This document shows, piece after piece, positions 25,829 through 33,743 of a DNA stretch of 64,000 nucleotides. Each line of letters starts with the position of its first letter. Positions within the stretch are counted from its first letter, which is position 1. The notes below the pieces were generated by a model, which was given only the letters and a program-made list of their open reading frames with translations, had not been told where the DNA came from and ran no database searches. The DNA is from a virus. The position numbers and the translations under genes were made by a program. The stretch covers positions 1 to 64,000 of IMG/VR virus record IMGVR_UViG_3300020202_000069. One strand, 5' to 3'.

Positions 25829-27298
25829 CTACGCCCGGTTCTTGATCACGTAGTCGACGGTGCTGGTCTCGTTCCCGGTCGATGTGATCGTGAACGAGCC
25901 GTCCCCCTGGCCCGCCGTAAGGGTCCCGAACGAGAGATCGCCGGTCGTGCCGGCCGGAGCTCGACGGGTGAGGATCACCGTGGAGCGGGTGGCGTGCAGA
26001 ATCCACAGATTGGAGATCGCTGCCGTGCCGGGAGTGCCCGAGAGCGCCGCGGAGGTGCCCCAGTATTCGCGCGGGTAGAAGGCAGGCGACGTGGTGGCGA
26101 CGGTGATCGCTCCAGCCACGGTGGCGACCCAGACGGTACCCGCGAAGGTGGTGCCCTCGTTAACGAGAACCTCGGTGCCCGCCGCGAGCACCGCAGCAGC
26201 CGCCCAGTCCGATGCGCGAGTGAGCGGGGCATTGCCACCGCTTACGGCACCGACGGTGTAGATCCCATCTTGAGCGCCGGTCGTCTGGTGAGCCAGGAGG
26301 ATCCGATCGCCTTCCACGAACGTGAGACCGTCGTGGGTGGCGACTGCGAACGAGTTCAGATCGGCCACGTTCGACTGGACGACGCCGCGGACCGAGCGAA
26401 TCGCGCCGGCCTGCGCCGGGAGCGCGTGGACGTGATCGCTGCGCGCTAGCGAAGTGGCCGAGCCCTCTGCGTTCGCGTAGGCTACGGTGGTTGCTGCGGC
26501 CGTCGTGATGTCGTGCTTGTGGTCGGCACGAGCAAACGTAGTGGCCGCACCCGCAGAGGCAGCAGCCTTCGTCACGTTCGCCGGGGCCGCAGGTGCGGGC
26601 ACAGCGTGCACGTGGTCACTGCGTGCGAGCGAGGTGGCCGAGCCTTCCGCGGCGGCATCGCCGATCGCGATCGTCCCCGCCACTGCCGTGGAGATATCGT
26701 GCTTGTGATCGCTACGGGCCAGTGTCAGCGACGTGCCGACAGCAGCAGCAGCTTTCGTGACGTCGGCGGGCGCCGTGGTGGCAAGACCTCGATGCTGCAC
26801 GAACGTCAGTGTCGTGGTGTTCAGCGTGATCGCGCTGTCGACGTCGAGGATCCACTGCGTATCCGCATTGACGGAACCGCGCTCCACATAGACGATCATC
26901 TCCGGCGTCACCTCGGCGCTGGAGTCGGCGTCGGTGGCGCGCGTGAGAACCCACGGCGTGGACCCAGAGCCGAGGTTGGTCGCGGTATAGATACCGTTGT
27001 CCGCGCCGGTGCTCTGGTTCTTCACCAGGATGCGATCGCTAGCGACCACGGTGTAACCATCGATCGCGCCGAGGGCGCCATTGCCGGTCGCGGTCAGCAC
27101 GTTGCCAGACCGCGTAGCGTTGAGGTTCGCGGTCGTGGCGCAGACGACGGAGTTCTTGAAGTCCTGAGCGCCGATCGAGGCCTGGAGCGCCTCGATATCG
27201 ACAACCGCAGCATCGCGAACCGACTTCAGGGTGGCGGCGATCTCGGGCGGGTAGTTGCCGATACGCTGGGTATCGACGGCAGCAATCGTGGAAGCCAT
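25829..27298 (-). CDS. fibre-like protein with HxH repeats in the head module
   Basis: 489 residues. Two related beta domains (residues 45-170 and 305-410; both contain (S/G)DRIL...Q(S/T)TGA(D/Q)(N/D)GIYT) flank a central repeat region (about 175-300). That region has four copies of a unit ending ARSDH(K/V)H. HxH motifs in phage fibres commonly coordinate metal in a trimeric stalk. Yet the gene lies between portal and protease, not with tail fibres, so a capsid or neck fibre is likely. Confidence 0.75.
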   Translation of the reverse strand: MASTIAAVDTQRIGNYPPEIAATLKSVRDAAVVDIEALQASIGAQDFKNSVVCATTANLNATRSGNVLTATGNGALGAIDGYTVVASDRILVKNQSTGADNGIYTATNLGSGSTPWVLTRATDADSSAEVTPEMIVYVERGSVNADTQWILDVDSAITLNTTTLTFVQHRGLATTAPADVTKAAAAVGTSLTLARSDHKHDISTAVAGTIAIGDAAAEGSATSLARSDHVHAVPAPAAPANVTKAAASAGAATTFARADHKHDITTAAATTVAYANAEGSATSLARSDHVHALPAQAGAIRSVRGVVQSNVADLNSFAVATHDGLTFVEGDRILLAHQTTGAQDGIYTVGAVSGGNAPLTRASDWAAAAVLAAGTEVLVNEGTTFAGTVWVATVAGAITVATTSPAFYPREYWGTSAALSGTPGTAAISNLWILHATRSTVILTRRAPAGTTGDLSFGTLTAGQGDGSFTITSTGNETSTVDYVIKNRA

Positions 27299-27301
27299 TG
27301 C

Positions 27302-29062
27302 TTATTCCTCGTGGGAATCGGTGGTCGGTTGTATGGGGAGAGCCGGCGACCGAGGAGGCGCGCCGTTCACGGGGTCGGACTGGGGTGTCACGATCGGTGC
27401 CGACGAATCGGCAGAGGACTTGGCGGCGGACATCAAGAGTTCACGGAGGAACTGGGCAGCGCGCTCTCGCGAAAGGGCAGCCACCGCGTTCTTGACAGTC
27501 GGTGTGAGGGTGATCCCAAGATGGGCCGCAAGCGCTTGAATGCCTTCCGCCACAGAGTCAGCAGTCTCTTTGGGCGGGTCGAGCATCCCGATCTCAACCG
27601 GCTTGATGGGGGCCAGTCGGCGCGCGCCCTCCTCCGTGAGGTCAGCCAGTTTCTGGCCCAACTTGTCGGCGAGCCACTGAGCATCGGGGCCCGCGCCGAG
27701 GGCGGCCATCTTTGCTGCGCGCTCGAGGATCTGCTCCGGAGAGACCTGCTCGACGTGGATCTTGACCCCGGGGCAGAGTCGCTCTTCGCCGGGGCAATTC
27801 AGGTGGACGATCCACCAGACCAGATCCTCTTTGAGGGCTTGCGCCAGGATCGAGGCGTCGTAGCGAGCGTTCCGGAGATCGCCCTCCTGGTGCACCTGCC
27901 CAAGGGATCGAGCGCCCTTTTCTCCAGCGTCGGTAGTGAGAGTGCCACCGCGCACCGCTTTGGAGACCTGATCGTCACAGAGCTTGACCAGGGTGAGTTG
28001 GTTGATGCTGCTACGACCACCGCCGCTCCCGCCGACCGCGGGACCCTGGAGTTCGACTCGGACGCTGGAGGGGAGTGCGGCACTCGCGAGGCCGCCTATC
28101 CCGAGTCCTTTCAGCGCAGCGTCAAGTGCGGTCCTATCGCTTTCGCCAGCATCGCGATCCTTCCCATCGGGGCCCTTGGTGTTGTAGTAGCCGAGCGCCC
28201 ACGGCTTCGCGAAGCGCTCGACGTATTGGGTCGCGCCTCGCACAGCCATCTGCTTGATGGCCATGTAGTAGTCGACCTGGCGGCCAACCCCCTCACGGGT
28301 CGGATAGTCGCCTCGGTACGAGGGCCCGTCCCCGAAGATCAGGAACTTGCCCGGGTAGTCTTTGACTCGAAGACCGTAGAGACCCTCGGTTGGAAAGGCG
28401 ACGGGAGCGAAGGGCAGAACGGCTCCCTGATCCCAGACGTGGAGATCCCACGCATTCTGATCCGGGTAGTTGAGCCGCCGGCTGTGGATCATCTCCAGGC
28501 CGGAGATCCACCATCCATCGTTCCGGCGATCCCACTGGATCTCCGCCGCTGTCAGCCCGTAGTAGATGCCCCAGAGGAGCGCGAAGAGCGCCTGCGACAG
28601 CGCGGGGATGGCTTGGATGCGCTGCTCGACCAGCGAGCGGATCTCTTTGGCGCGATCCTTCTCAGCATCGTTCGCATCCTCGGGAAGCTCGGCTGCCGTA
28701 ATCTCGACAGAGCCTCCAGAGACCGCCAGGATCCGTTGGGCCAAGACCGCATAGGCGTGCGGGTCTTTCTCCAGCAGCTCATTGAGGACATCGACGTACT
28801 GCTGTCGATAGCCTTGCTGGCAGAGTCGCCGAACCGAGGCGAGGTACTGGAAGGTGAGATTCGACCCGAGAAGGATCGGCCAGCGATCGATCTGGGGCCA
28901 CGGCGCAACCGTGCGCTCGAGGTCATGAGTCCCATCGCGTTCCTTGCCGGGGATGCCAGAATTCGCGGGGAGGAAGCGACCGGCAAAGAGATGGCCGATT
29001 CGCTCCCCGGCCACCGAGTAGAGCTCGGCGAAGGTGGAACGTAGATTGTCGAAGAGGGCCAT
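27302..29062 (-). CDS. portal protein (DUF935, Mu gp29-like)
   Basis: 586 residues, somewhat longer than Mu gp29. The helix PHAYAVLAQRILAVSGGSVE, the AEIQWDRRNDGWWISGLEMI strand pair and the ERFAKPWALGYYNTKGPDGK segment match DUF935. A Gly-rich loop (VGGSGGGRSSINQL) lies near residue 348. The dodecameric portal is the DNA entry and exit port and the terminase docking site. Confidence 0.9.
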   Translation of the reverse strand: MALFDNLRSTFAELYSVAGERIGHLFAGRFLPANSGIPGKERDGTHDLERTVAPWPQIDRWPILLGSNLTFQYLASVRRLCQQGYRQQYVDVLNELLEKDPHAYAVLAQRILAVSGGSVEITAAELPEDANDAEKDRAKEIRSLVEQRIQAIPALSQALFALLWGIYYGLTAAEIQWDRRNDGWWISGLEMIHSRRLNYPDQNAWDLHVWDQGAVLPFAPVAFPTEGLYGLRVKDYPGKFLIFGDGPSYRGDYPTREGVGRQVDYYMAIKQMAVRGATQYVERFAKPWALGYYNTKGPDGKDRDAGESDRTALDAALKGLGIGGLASAALPSSVRVELQGPAVGGSGGGRSSINQLTLVKLCDDQVSKAVRGGTLTTDAGEKGARSLGQVHQEGDLRNARYDASILAQALKEDLVWWIVHLNCPGEERLCPGVKIHVEQVSPEQILERAAKMAALGAGPDAQWLADKLGQKLADLTEEGARRLAPIKPVEIGMLDPPKETADSVAEGIQALAAHLGITLTPTVKNAVAALSRERAAQFLRELLMSAAKSSADSSAPIVTPQSDPVNGAPPRSPALPIQPTTDSHEE

Positions 29063-29097
29063 GGCGGAGGGCCCTGGGCCCTATCGGCACAATCGAA

Positions 29098-29988
29098 TCA
29101 GCGGCGCCTGCGACCGTTCTGCGCGTTCAGCGGCACACCCGTGGCCTGTGTCGAGGTCGAAGAGAGTGCAGCCGGACCCTCGACCCTCTTGGAGAGCCCG
29201 CATTCCTCCGCGGCTCTCAGCACAAGTTCATCGGCATCCAGACCCCGGATCTGTTCGATGTCCACATCCCAGGCTCGTCCCTGAGCCGCGAAGTGGAGCG
29301 AGGGGACCATGCTGTAGTAGGCGCCCTTGTAATGACCCGCAGCGGGGTAGACCTCGGCGTCTGTGCCCGCGACCTCGCCCCATAGCCGAGTGACCTGTTC
29401 CAGTGTCCACCGAGGCAGACGGAGCGCCGAGGCTGCTTCGGCGACAAGCTCGGTAGCACTCCGCTCCTGCCAGCCATTGGAGGCAATCCAGGCGTGTGCC
29501 GTCGATCCCCAAGGGTCGGGCGCCATCAGACTCAGCGAATCCTCACTGGCATCTGCTCGGTGCAGGGCAATCGCTGCCGACCCAGCGCGCTCTTTCCAGA
29601 GGAGCTCGACCTCGGAAACCACGGAGGCGCGGCGCGTCTTCGCGGCTGCCACGAAGAGGGAGGCATAGCCGACCGAGAGACCCATCGCGCGCATCCGAAG
29701 ACTCGACGGGTCGTAGACGACCTCGGCATGGACCTCGGCGGTCGTGAGGCGGGTGCGCACCGCCTGGATCAGGCTCGGCATGCAGCCGTCCGTCGGCTCG
29801 ATCAGCAGGAAGCCGATTGCCTCCGGGTCTCGCCCGCGCCCCTGCGCCGCCCGCTCAGGAAGACGCATCAAGACCCGATCCACCTCGGCTGGGTCCACGG
29901 GCGCGGAGACGGCAGACGCAGAGCGCCTGGCGGCATCCTGGGCCGCCTGAGCGGCATCAGCGAGAAGGGTGGCGAGGTGGAGGGGCAT
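29098..29988 (-). CDS. unknown protein between terminase and portal
   Basis: 296 residues. N-terminal half is alpha/beta with RDPEAIGFLLIEPTDGCMPS and a strand TAEVHAEVVYDPSSLRMRAM; the C-terminal half has GWQERSATELVAEAASALRL, LEQVTRLWGEVAGTDAEV and a Gly/Tyr loop. It is not gpF-like. Mu's gp30 minor head protein is otherwise absent here, so this may be a replacement or an accessory packaging protein. Not recognised. Confidence 0.6.
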   Translation of the reverse strand: MPLHLATLLADAAQAAQDAARRSASAVSAPVDPAEVDRVLMRLPERAAQGRGRDPEAIGFLLIEPTDGCMPSLIQAVRTRLTTAEVHAEVVYDPSSLRMRAMGLSVGYASLFVAAAKTRRASVVSEVELLWKERAGSAAIALHRADASEDSLSLMAPDPWGSTAHAWIASNGWQERSATELVAEAASALRLPRWTLEQVTRLWGEVAGTDAEVYPAAGHYKGAYYSMVPSLHFAAQGRAWDVDIEQIRGLDADELVLRAAEECGLSKRVEGPAALSSTSTQATGVPLNAQNGRRRR

Positions 29989-30027
29989 GCGGTGGTGCGT
30001 TCTCTACTTGTAGGCTACAATCAACGT

Positions 30028-30279
30028 ATGCGTCAGGGACTTGGGCCGGGGCAGAACCCCCGAAACGCTCTCAGCCATCACCGGGAGCGCGGAGAGGAGG
30101 CGCTCCTCGTGGTGCGGTTCTCGACCATCGCCGCCGCAGCGGGCTGCTCGGTGGCCACCGTGAAGAAGGCCGCCGTTCAGCGCCGGCTGAACCCGAGGGA
30201 TCTGGCCAGCGTGGCGGCGTTCATCATCGCCCGACGGCCCGACCTGAGGGGCTCGCCGTCAGCCGAATCCGATCGGTGA
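30028..30279 (+). CDS. small helix-turn-helix protein opposite to late operon
   Basis: 83 residues on the plus strand, in the 270-base gap before the terminase gene end (21-base antisense overlap). TACAAT, a good -10 element, lies about 10 bases before the ATG. Residues 31-60 (STIAAAAGCSVATVKKAAVQ) form a helix-turn-helix and the tail is Arg-rich. A short antisense-oriented regulator inside a virion operon is unusual. I cannot exclude a chance frame. Confidence 0.45.
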   Translation: MRQGLGPGQNPRNALSHHRERGEEALLVVRFSTIAAAAGCSVATVKKAAVQRRLNPRDLASVAAFIIARRPDLRGSPSAESDR

Positions 30280-31824
30280 TTCGTCCAGGTGGACGAGCAT
30301 AGGCGGGGGCGGAGGGGGTGCGGGAGGCGGGAGCTTGCGCACCTCGTCGTAGGCATCGCTGAGGGCATCTGCGATGTCATCGTGGCCGCCCTCGGGGAAC
30401 GCCTCGAGTTCGTCGATGAGTTCCTTGTTCCAAGGGCCGCGAACGAGGCAGACGCGGCCCTGGACTCCGCCTGTGCTCTGCGGAGCAGCTTGCGAGGAGA
30501 AGCCGCCGAACCGGGTCACCTTGTCGCCCGTGACCCGCGCTGTCACGACGGTGAATCCGTCGAGCTTCTGCACGTCATCCGCTGCATCGGCCTTCCCGGC
30601 CTGGCCCGGATCCTGGGCGAGACGGATCAGGACGTCCTTGCCATCAAGCTCGGCGGTGTTCCTGATCAGCGCCTTTACGACGCCGGGGGCCGCTTGTGTA
30701 CTCGCGAGATCGGCGATGTAGTACCGGCCCGTGCTGTGCGAGTAGCCGAGTTTAACGCCTCGCGTCCAGTCAGGATCCGGATTCTGTGGGGTGGGCTCGG
30801 TGGCGGCCTTGTCCCAGGCTCGAACGAAGCGCGTGTCGGATGGGCACGCGTCAACGATCGTGACCCACTCCAGGCGGAAGTAGCGACCCTTTCCGGGTTT
30901 TGCTAGCCAGTCGCCGCGCTCCAATTGCGCCCTCCGAACCGGGTCGAAGTCCCGGAGTTTCGTGCGGTAGGTGGGATCCTCAGCGAGGAGAGTGGGGTTG
31001 TCCTCGAGCCGCGCCGGGATGAAGGTGCGCGAGGTCGCGTCCGGATGGCCCGGTGGAACCACGTGCTCTTCCCCGTGCTCATCGCGCCAGATCCACAGCA
31101 CTTCGCCGGGCGCCGCGGGCGGGAGGGGCTTCCCGTCAGCACCTACACGAGGGGCCCGTCCGGGGATCGTGGCCTCGGGATTGAGCCACCACCGCCACCG
31201 CTTGAACACCCATTCGTGCCCGGTGCCGCCGGGGTTCGTGGTCGCTCGGACAAGGCGCGGAAGACCGGGCGAACCGGAGCGCAACCGCGACTTGATCTCG
31301 AGGTACTGGCGCTCAGTGAACTGCGTCAATTCCTCGAAGACGATGATCTGGTACTCCTGCCCTTGGTACTTCTCCCAGTCGTTCGCGTCCTCGCAGTGGT
31401 TGAAGTAGATGATGCCACCCGCGGGGAAGCGACACTCATAGGGCGGGGAGTTGATGAAGTGGGCGTCGGGGCAGGCGGGCGTGAAAGGTCGAACGCCCGT
31501 CTTCTGGCCGTACTTGTAGACCTTCTTGGCCTTGTCGAGCAGGTCTCGAAGGTCGTCGGTTCGTCGCCGAAGTACCAGCGACCGAAGATCGCTGTGACCT
31601 ACCCACGGAATGGGAAGCGCCACGGCGGACATGCTCTTCCCACCCCCAGCCGCACCGCCGAACAACACCTCATCGGCGGTCGATGTGTAGAAATCCTTCT
31701 GCGGACCCTCGTGGGGTTGCCAGATAGGAGGGCCAGCGGCCTGGGCTAGCCGCTCTCGGGCCTTGGCCAAGAAGTCGTCGGCAATGGACGGCCCGGACCT
31801 CGTGGCCCGCTTCGATGCCGCCAT
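30259..31824 (-). CDS. terL: terminase large subunit
   Basis: 521 residues. Walker A GGAAGGGKS (56-64), Walker B IIVFEEL (about 160), motif III ATTNPGG (about 200), and the nuclease domain with RAWDKAATEPT, then DPGQAGKAD and the final GGHDDIADALSDAY acidic cluster. ATP-driven packaging motor and headful or site nuclease. Three bases after the small terminase stop. Confidence 0.95.
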   Translation of the reverse strand: MAASKRATRSGPSIADDFLAKARERLAQAAGPPIWQPHEGPQKDFYTSTADEVLFGGAAGGGKSMSAVALPIPWVGHSDLRSLVLRRRTDDLRDLLDKAKKVYKYGQKTGVRPFTPACPDAHFINSPPYECRFPAGGIIYFNHCEDANDWEKYQGQEYQIIVFEELTQFTERQYLEIKSRLRSGSPGLPRLVRATTNPGGTGHEWVFKRWRWWLNPEATIPGRAPRVGADGKPLPPAAPGEVLWIWRDEHGEEHVVPPGHPDATSRTFIPARLEDNPTLLAEDPTYRTKLRDFDPVRRAQLERGDWLAKPGKGRYFRLEWVTIVDACPSDTRFVRAWDKAATEPTPQNPDPDWTRGVKLGYSHSTGRYYIADLASTQAAPGVVKALIRNTAELDGKDVLIRLAQDPGQAGKADAADDVQKLDGFTVVTARVTGDKVTRFGGFSSQAAPQSTGGVQGRVCLVRGPWNKELIDELEAFPEGGHDDIADALSDAYDEVRKLPPPAPPPPPPMLVHLDESPIGFG

Positions 31825-31827
31825 GGG

Positions 31828-32706
31828 TCAGGCTGCCTGCGTTTCGATCACCACGCCGCCTCCGCCATCGTCGCCACCGTTCTGGACACGCTCGATGGCG
31901 GCCACTACAGCAGCAAGGGCATCCGGAAACGGGATGAGCGTGTCGAGGATCACGTCGCGAAGCTTCTGCCAGTCCGGGGATCCGAAGAGGTTGATCGTGG
32001 TGCTTGGCGGCTGGATCTGCCCCAGAATCTTGGCCTCGAGTTCCAGGTTTCCCCGAGCCTCGCGGAGCATCAGCCCCGCGGCCTTGTAGTCGACGACGAG
32101 GACGCCCTTGCCGTTGTCGCTGCCCGCGAGGACCTGTTCGAGCAGGTCCATGGCTCGGCCTCGAAGGGCTCGAGCATCGTCGGCCAAATCGGTGGCATCC
32201 TTCTCGGCTCTTAGGGCCAAGCGGATCTGTACGCGCTCCAAGGCATCGGCCACGGTCGCCGGTGCCACTTGCAGCTTCCGGGCGATGTCGGCGTTCGACC
32301 ATCCCTTCTTCCGGAGCGCCATCGCCGAGGCTTCCAGCTCGACCTGAGCGATCTTGCGAGGTGCCGTCTTCGGGTCGTCGCCAGGGTTCGGGACGTGGAG
32401 CCCCACGATGCCTGTTCCAGAGCCCGTTCCAGCGGCGTTCCGAACCGTCTTGGAACGTTCCGGCGCTCGTGGAACGGGGCGTTCTGGACGCGAGGAAGGG
32501 GGCTCTTCCTGGCCCTCTGAGGGCACCCCACCGGCTCCCCCGAGGCAATCGTTTCGGTGCCTCGACAGGCTCGACTTAGCGAGGCCGGTCCGACGCGCAA
32601 TGGCGCTCAGGCTCTCGGCACCGTCCTGTCCAACCTGGAGCAAGGCGGCGTTGAGTTCCGCAGCGTCGTGGCGACCGCCGACGGGACAGCAGGGGGCGTC
32701 GGCCAT
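31828..32706 (-). CDS. terS: terminase small subunit, DNA-binding
   Basis: 292 residues, longer than typical. An N-terminal helix-turn-helix (SLSAIARRTGLAKSSLSRHR, 32-51) and a second one (GWSNADIARKLQVAPATVAD, 140-159) are joined by a Pro/Ser/Arg linker, followed by an acidic helical oligomerisation region and a Gly-rich tail. It recognises the phage pac/cos site and hands DNA to the large subunit. Assignment rests on position and helix-turn-helix content. Confidence 0.75.
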   Translation of the reverse strand: MADAPCCPVGGRHDAAELNAALLQVGQDGAESLSAIARRTGLAKSSLSRHRNDCLGGAGGVPSEGQEEPPSSRPERPVPRAPERSKTVRNAAGTGSGTGIVGLHVPNPGDDPKTAPRKIAQVELEASAMALRKKGWSNADIARKLQVAPATVADALERVQIRLALRAEKDATDLADDARALRGRAMDLLEQVLAGSDNGKGVLVVDYKAAGLMLREARGNLELEAKILGQIQPPSTTINLFGSPDWQKLRDVILDTLIPFPDALAAVVAAIERVQNGGDDGGGGVVIETQAA

Positions 32707-32749
32707 TGGTTAGGGTAGAGGGTGCGCCGATCGTCTCGGCGCCCGTGTG

Positions 32750-33082
32750 TTAGGCCACCGCGGAGGGTAGACGTTCTCGACGGGTCTCTTGACGTACTTC
32801 CAGGGTTCGGAGGCGCTCGTTATTTCCTTCGGCGAGTCGGTCGAGGATCTCCACGAGATCAGCTCGCTGGAGAGCCAGGTCGTCCAACGAGAATTCCTTG
32901 ACCGCGAGAACCCTCAGATGCACACCATGAACTCCGATACGGACCTCCGTCGAGGTACGGAAGAGCGGGTGCGACCGGATCGCCAGGAGGACATCGGCGC
33001 CATTCATGTCACTACATCGCCACCAGCGCGGCGTGATGTCGAGGTCGACCGTGGTTTGAGGATGGTAACATGTGAGGGTCAT
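32750..33082 (-). CDS. hypothetical protein upstream of terminase
   Basis: 110 residues. N-terminal beta region (VDLDITPRWWRCSDMNGAD) and C-terminal helix rich in Arg/Glu/Leu (LVEILDRLAEGNNERLRTLE). It may be co-transcribed with the terminase. Not recognised. Confidence 0.6.
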   Translation of the reverse strand: MTLTCYHPQTTVDLDITPRWWRCSDMNGADVLLAIRSHPLFRTSTEVRIGVHGVHLRVLAVKEFSLDDLALQRADLVEILDRLAEGNNERLRTLEVRQETRRERLPSAVA

Positions 33083-33440
33083 AGAGGCTCGGATAGGGAT
33101 AGGTCGCCCTGGGGTCAGAAGAGGGTGCGCCGGTCTTCCCCGGAGGGCTGTGGGGTCTTCGGCGCGTAATGGGTTCTGGTCTACCAGGCGGGTCGGAGCC
33201 CCTGGTAGGCTCGGGTAGCTTCTCGCTGGATCTGGACCTGCTTACGATCCTCGAGCCAGGCGATGGCTTCGTCGCTGGTCATCGGTGAGGGCCGCGTGCA
33301 AGCGGGTGACAACGCGGCTCGAGCCTAGTAGCGATGTACGAGTGTTTTCGAGCGTGTGCAAGCCGCATGGTGCCGCATTGGTCGATTTTCTTCGTGAGGG
33401 ATTTCGCGAGGTTACAGCGCATGGGCTGCACTGGACCGCA
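33083..33440. other. mostly noncoding stretch at the early/late boundary
   Basis: Between the HTH gene ending at 33441 and the 32750-33082 gene. The only open frames are a 33-codon minus-strand frame (33181-33282, MTSDEAIAWLEDRKQVQIQR) without a clear ribosome site and a Ser/Arg-rich frame overlapping the HTH gene. A weak promoter-like TTGCAC-N17-TACATC (minus strand, about 33326-33354) could drive the virion operon. No terminator or repeat found. Confidence 0.4.
33181..33282 (-). CDS. possible 33-residue peptide
   Basis: ATG 33282 to TAG 33181. The helical, charged peptide MTSDEAIAWLEDRKQVQIQR continues to REATRAYQGLRPAW. No convincing ribosome site. It lies alone in a 360-base gap on the coding strand of the operon. 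Confidence 0.3.
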   Translation of the reverse strand: MTSDEAIAWLEDRKQVQIQREATRAYQGLRPAW

Positions 33441-33743
33441 TCAGGATCGGGCTCGTACTCTCTTGGCGATGGCACGCGGTGGACGTTTCCGTGGAGATTC
33501 GCCGCGAGCGCGCCGTTGACCCGGGAGCTGACCGATCGCCTTGAGAGCGTGGTAGGAGTGATAGAAAAGGCTCTGCCGATCGATCCAGGCAGCTACAGCG
33601 TCCCGCCGAAGACAGGGCCTCCCGGCGTGGTCGTAGTACACGGGCAGGGGATCGAAGGGGCGGGCAGCATAGCGCTGGGCCGTGTCTTCGGAGACCTCAA
33701 GCGCTGCGGCGATATCGATCCATTCGCGAAGGATATCGGTCAC
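33441..33743 (-). CDS. HTH_17/excisionase-like DNA-binding protein
   Basis: 100 residues. IDIAAALEVSEDTAQRYAAR (residues 9-28) plus YYDHAGRPCLRRDAVAAWID (36-55) is the MerR/excisionase-type winged helix. The C-terminus is Arg/Lys-rich. It overlaps the zinc-ribbon gene by 4 bases (ATGA) and precedes the noncoding gap before the virion operon, so it is a candidate late regulator. Confidence 0.7.
   Translation of the reverse strand: MTDILREWIDIAAALEVSEDTAQRYAARPFDPLPVYYDHAGRPCLRRDAVAAWIDRQSLFYHSYHALKAIGQLPGQRRARGESPRKRPPRAIAKRVRARS

Noticed and set aside
26513-29044. 843-codon plus-strand frame
   Set aside because: Antisense to the portal and fibre genes; it is Arg-rich and lacks domains. Long antisense frames are expected in this GC-rich DNA.
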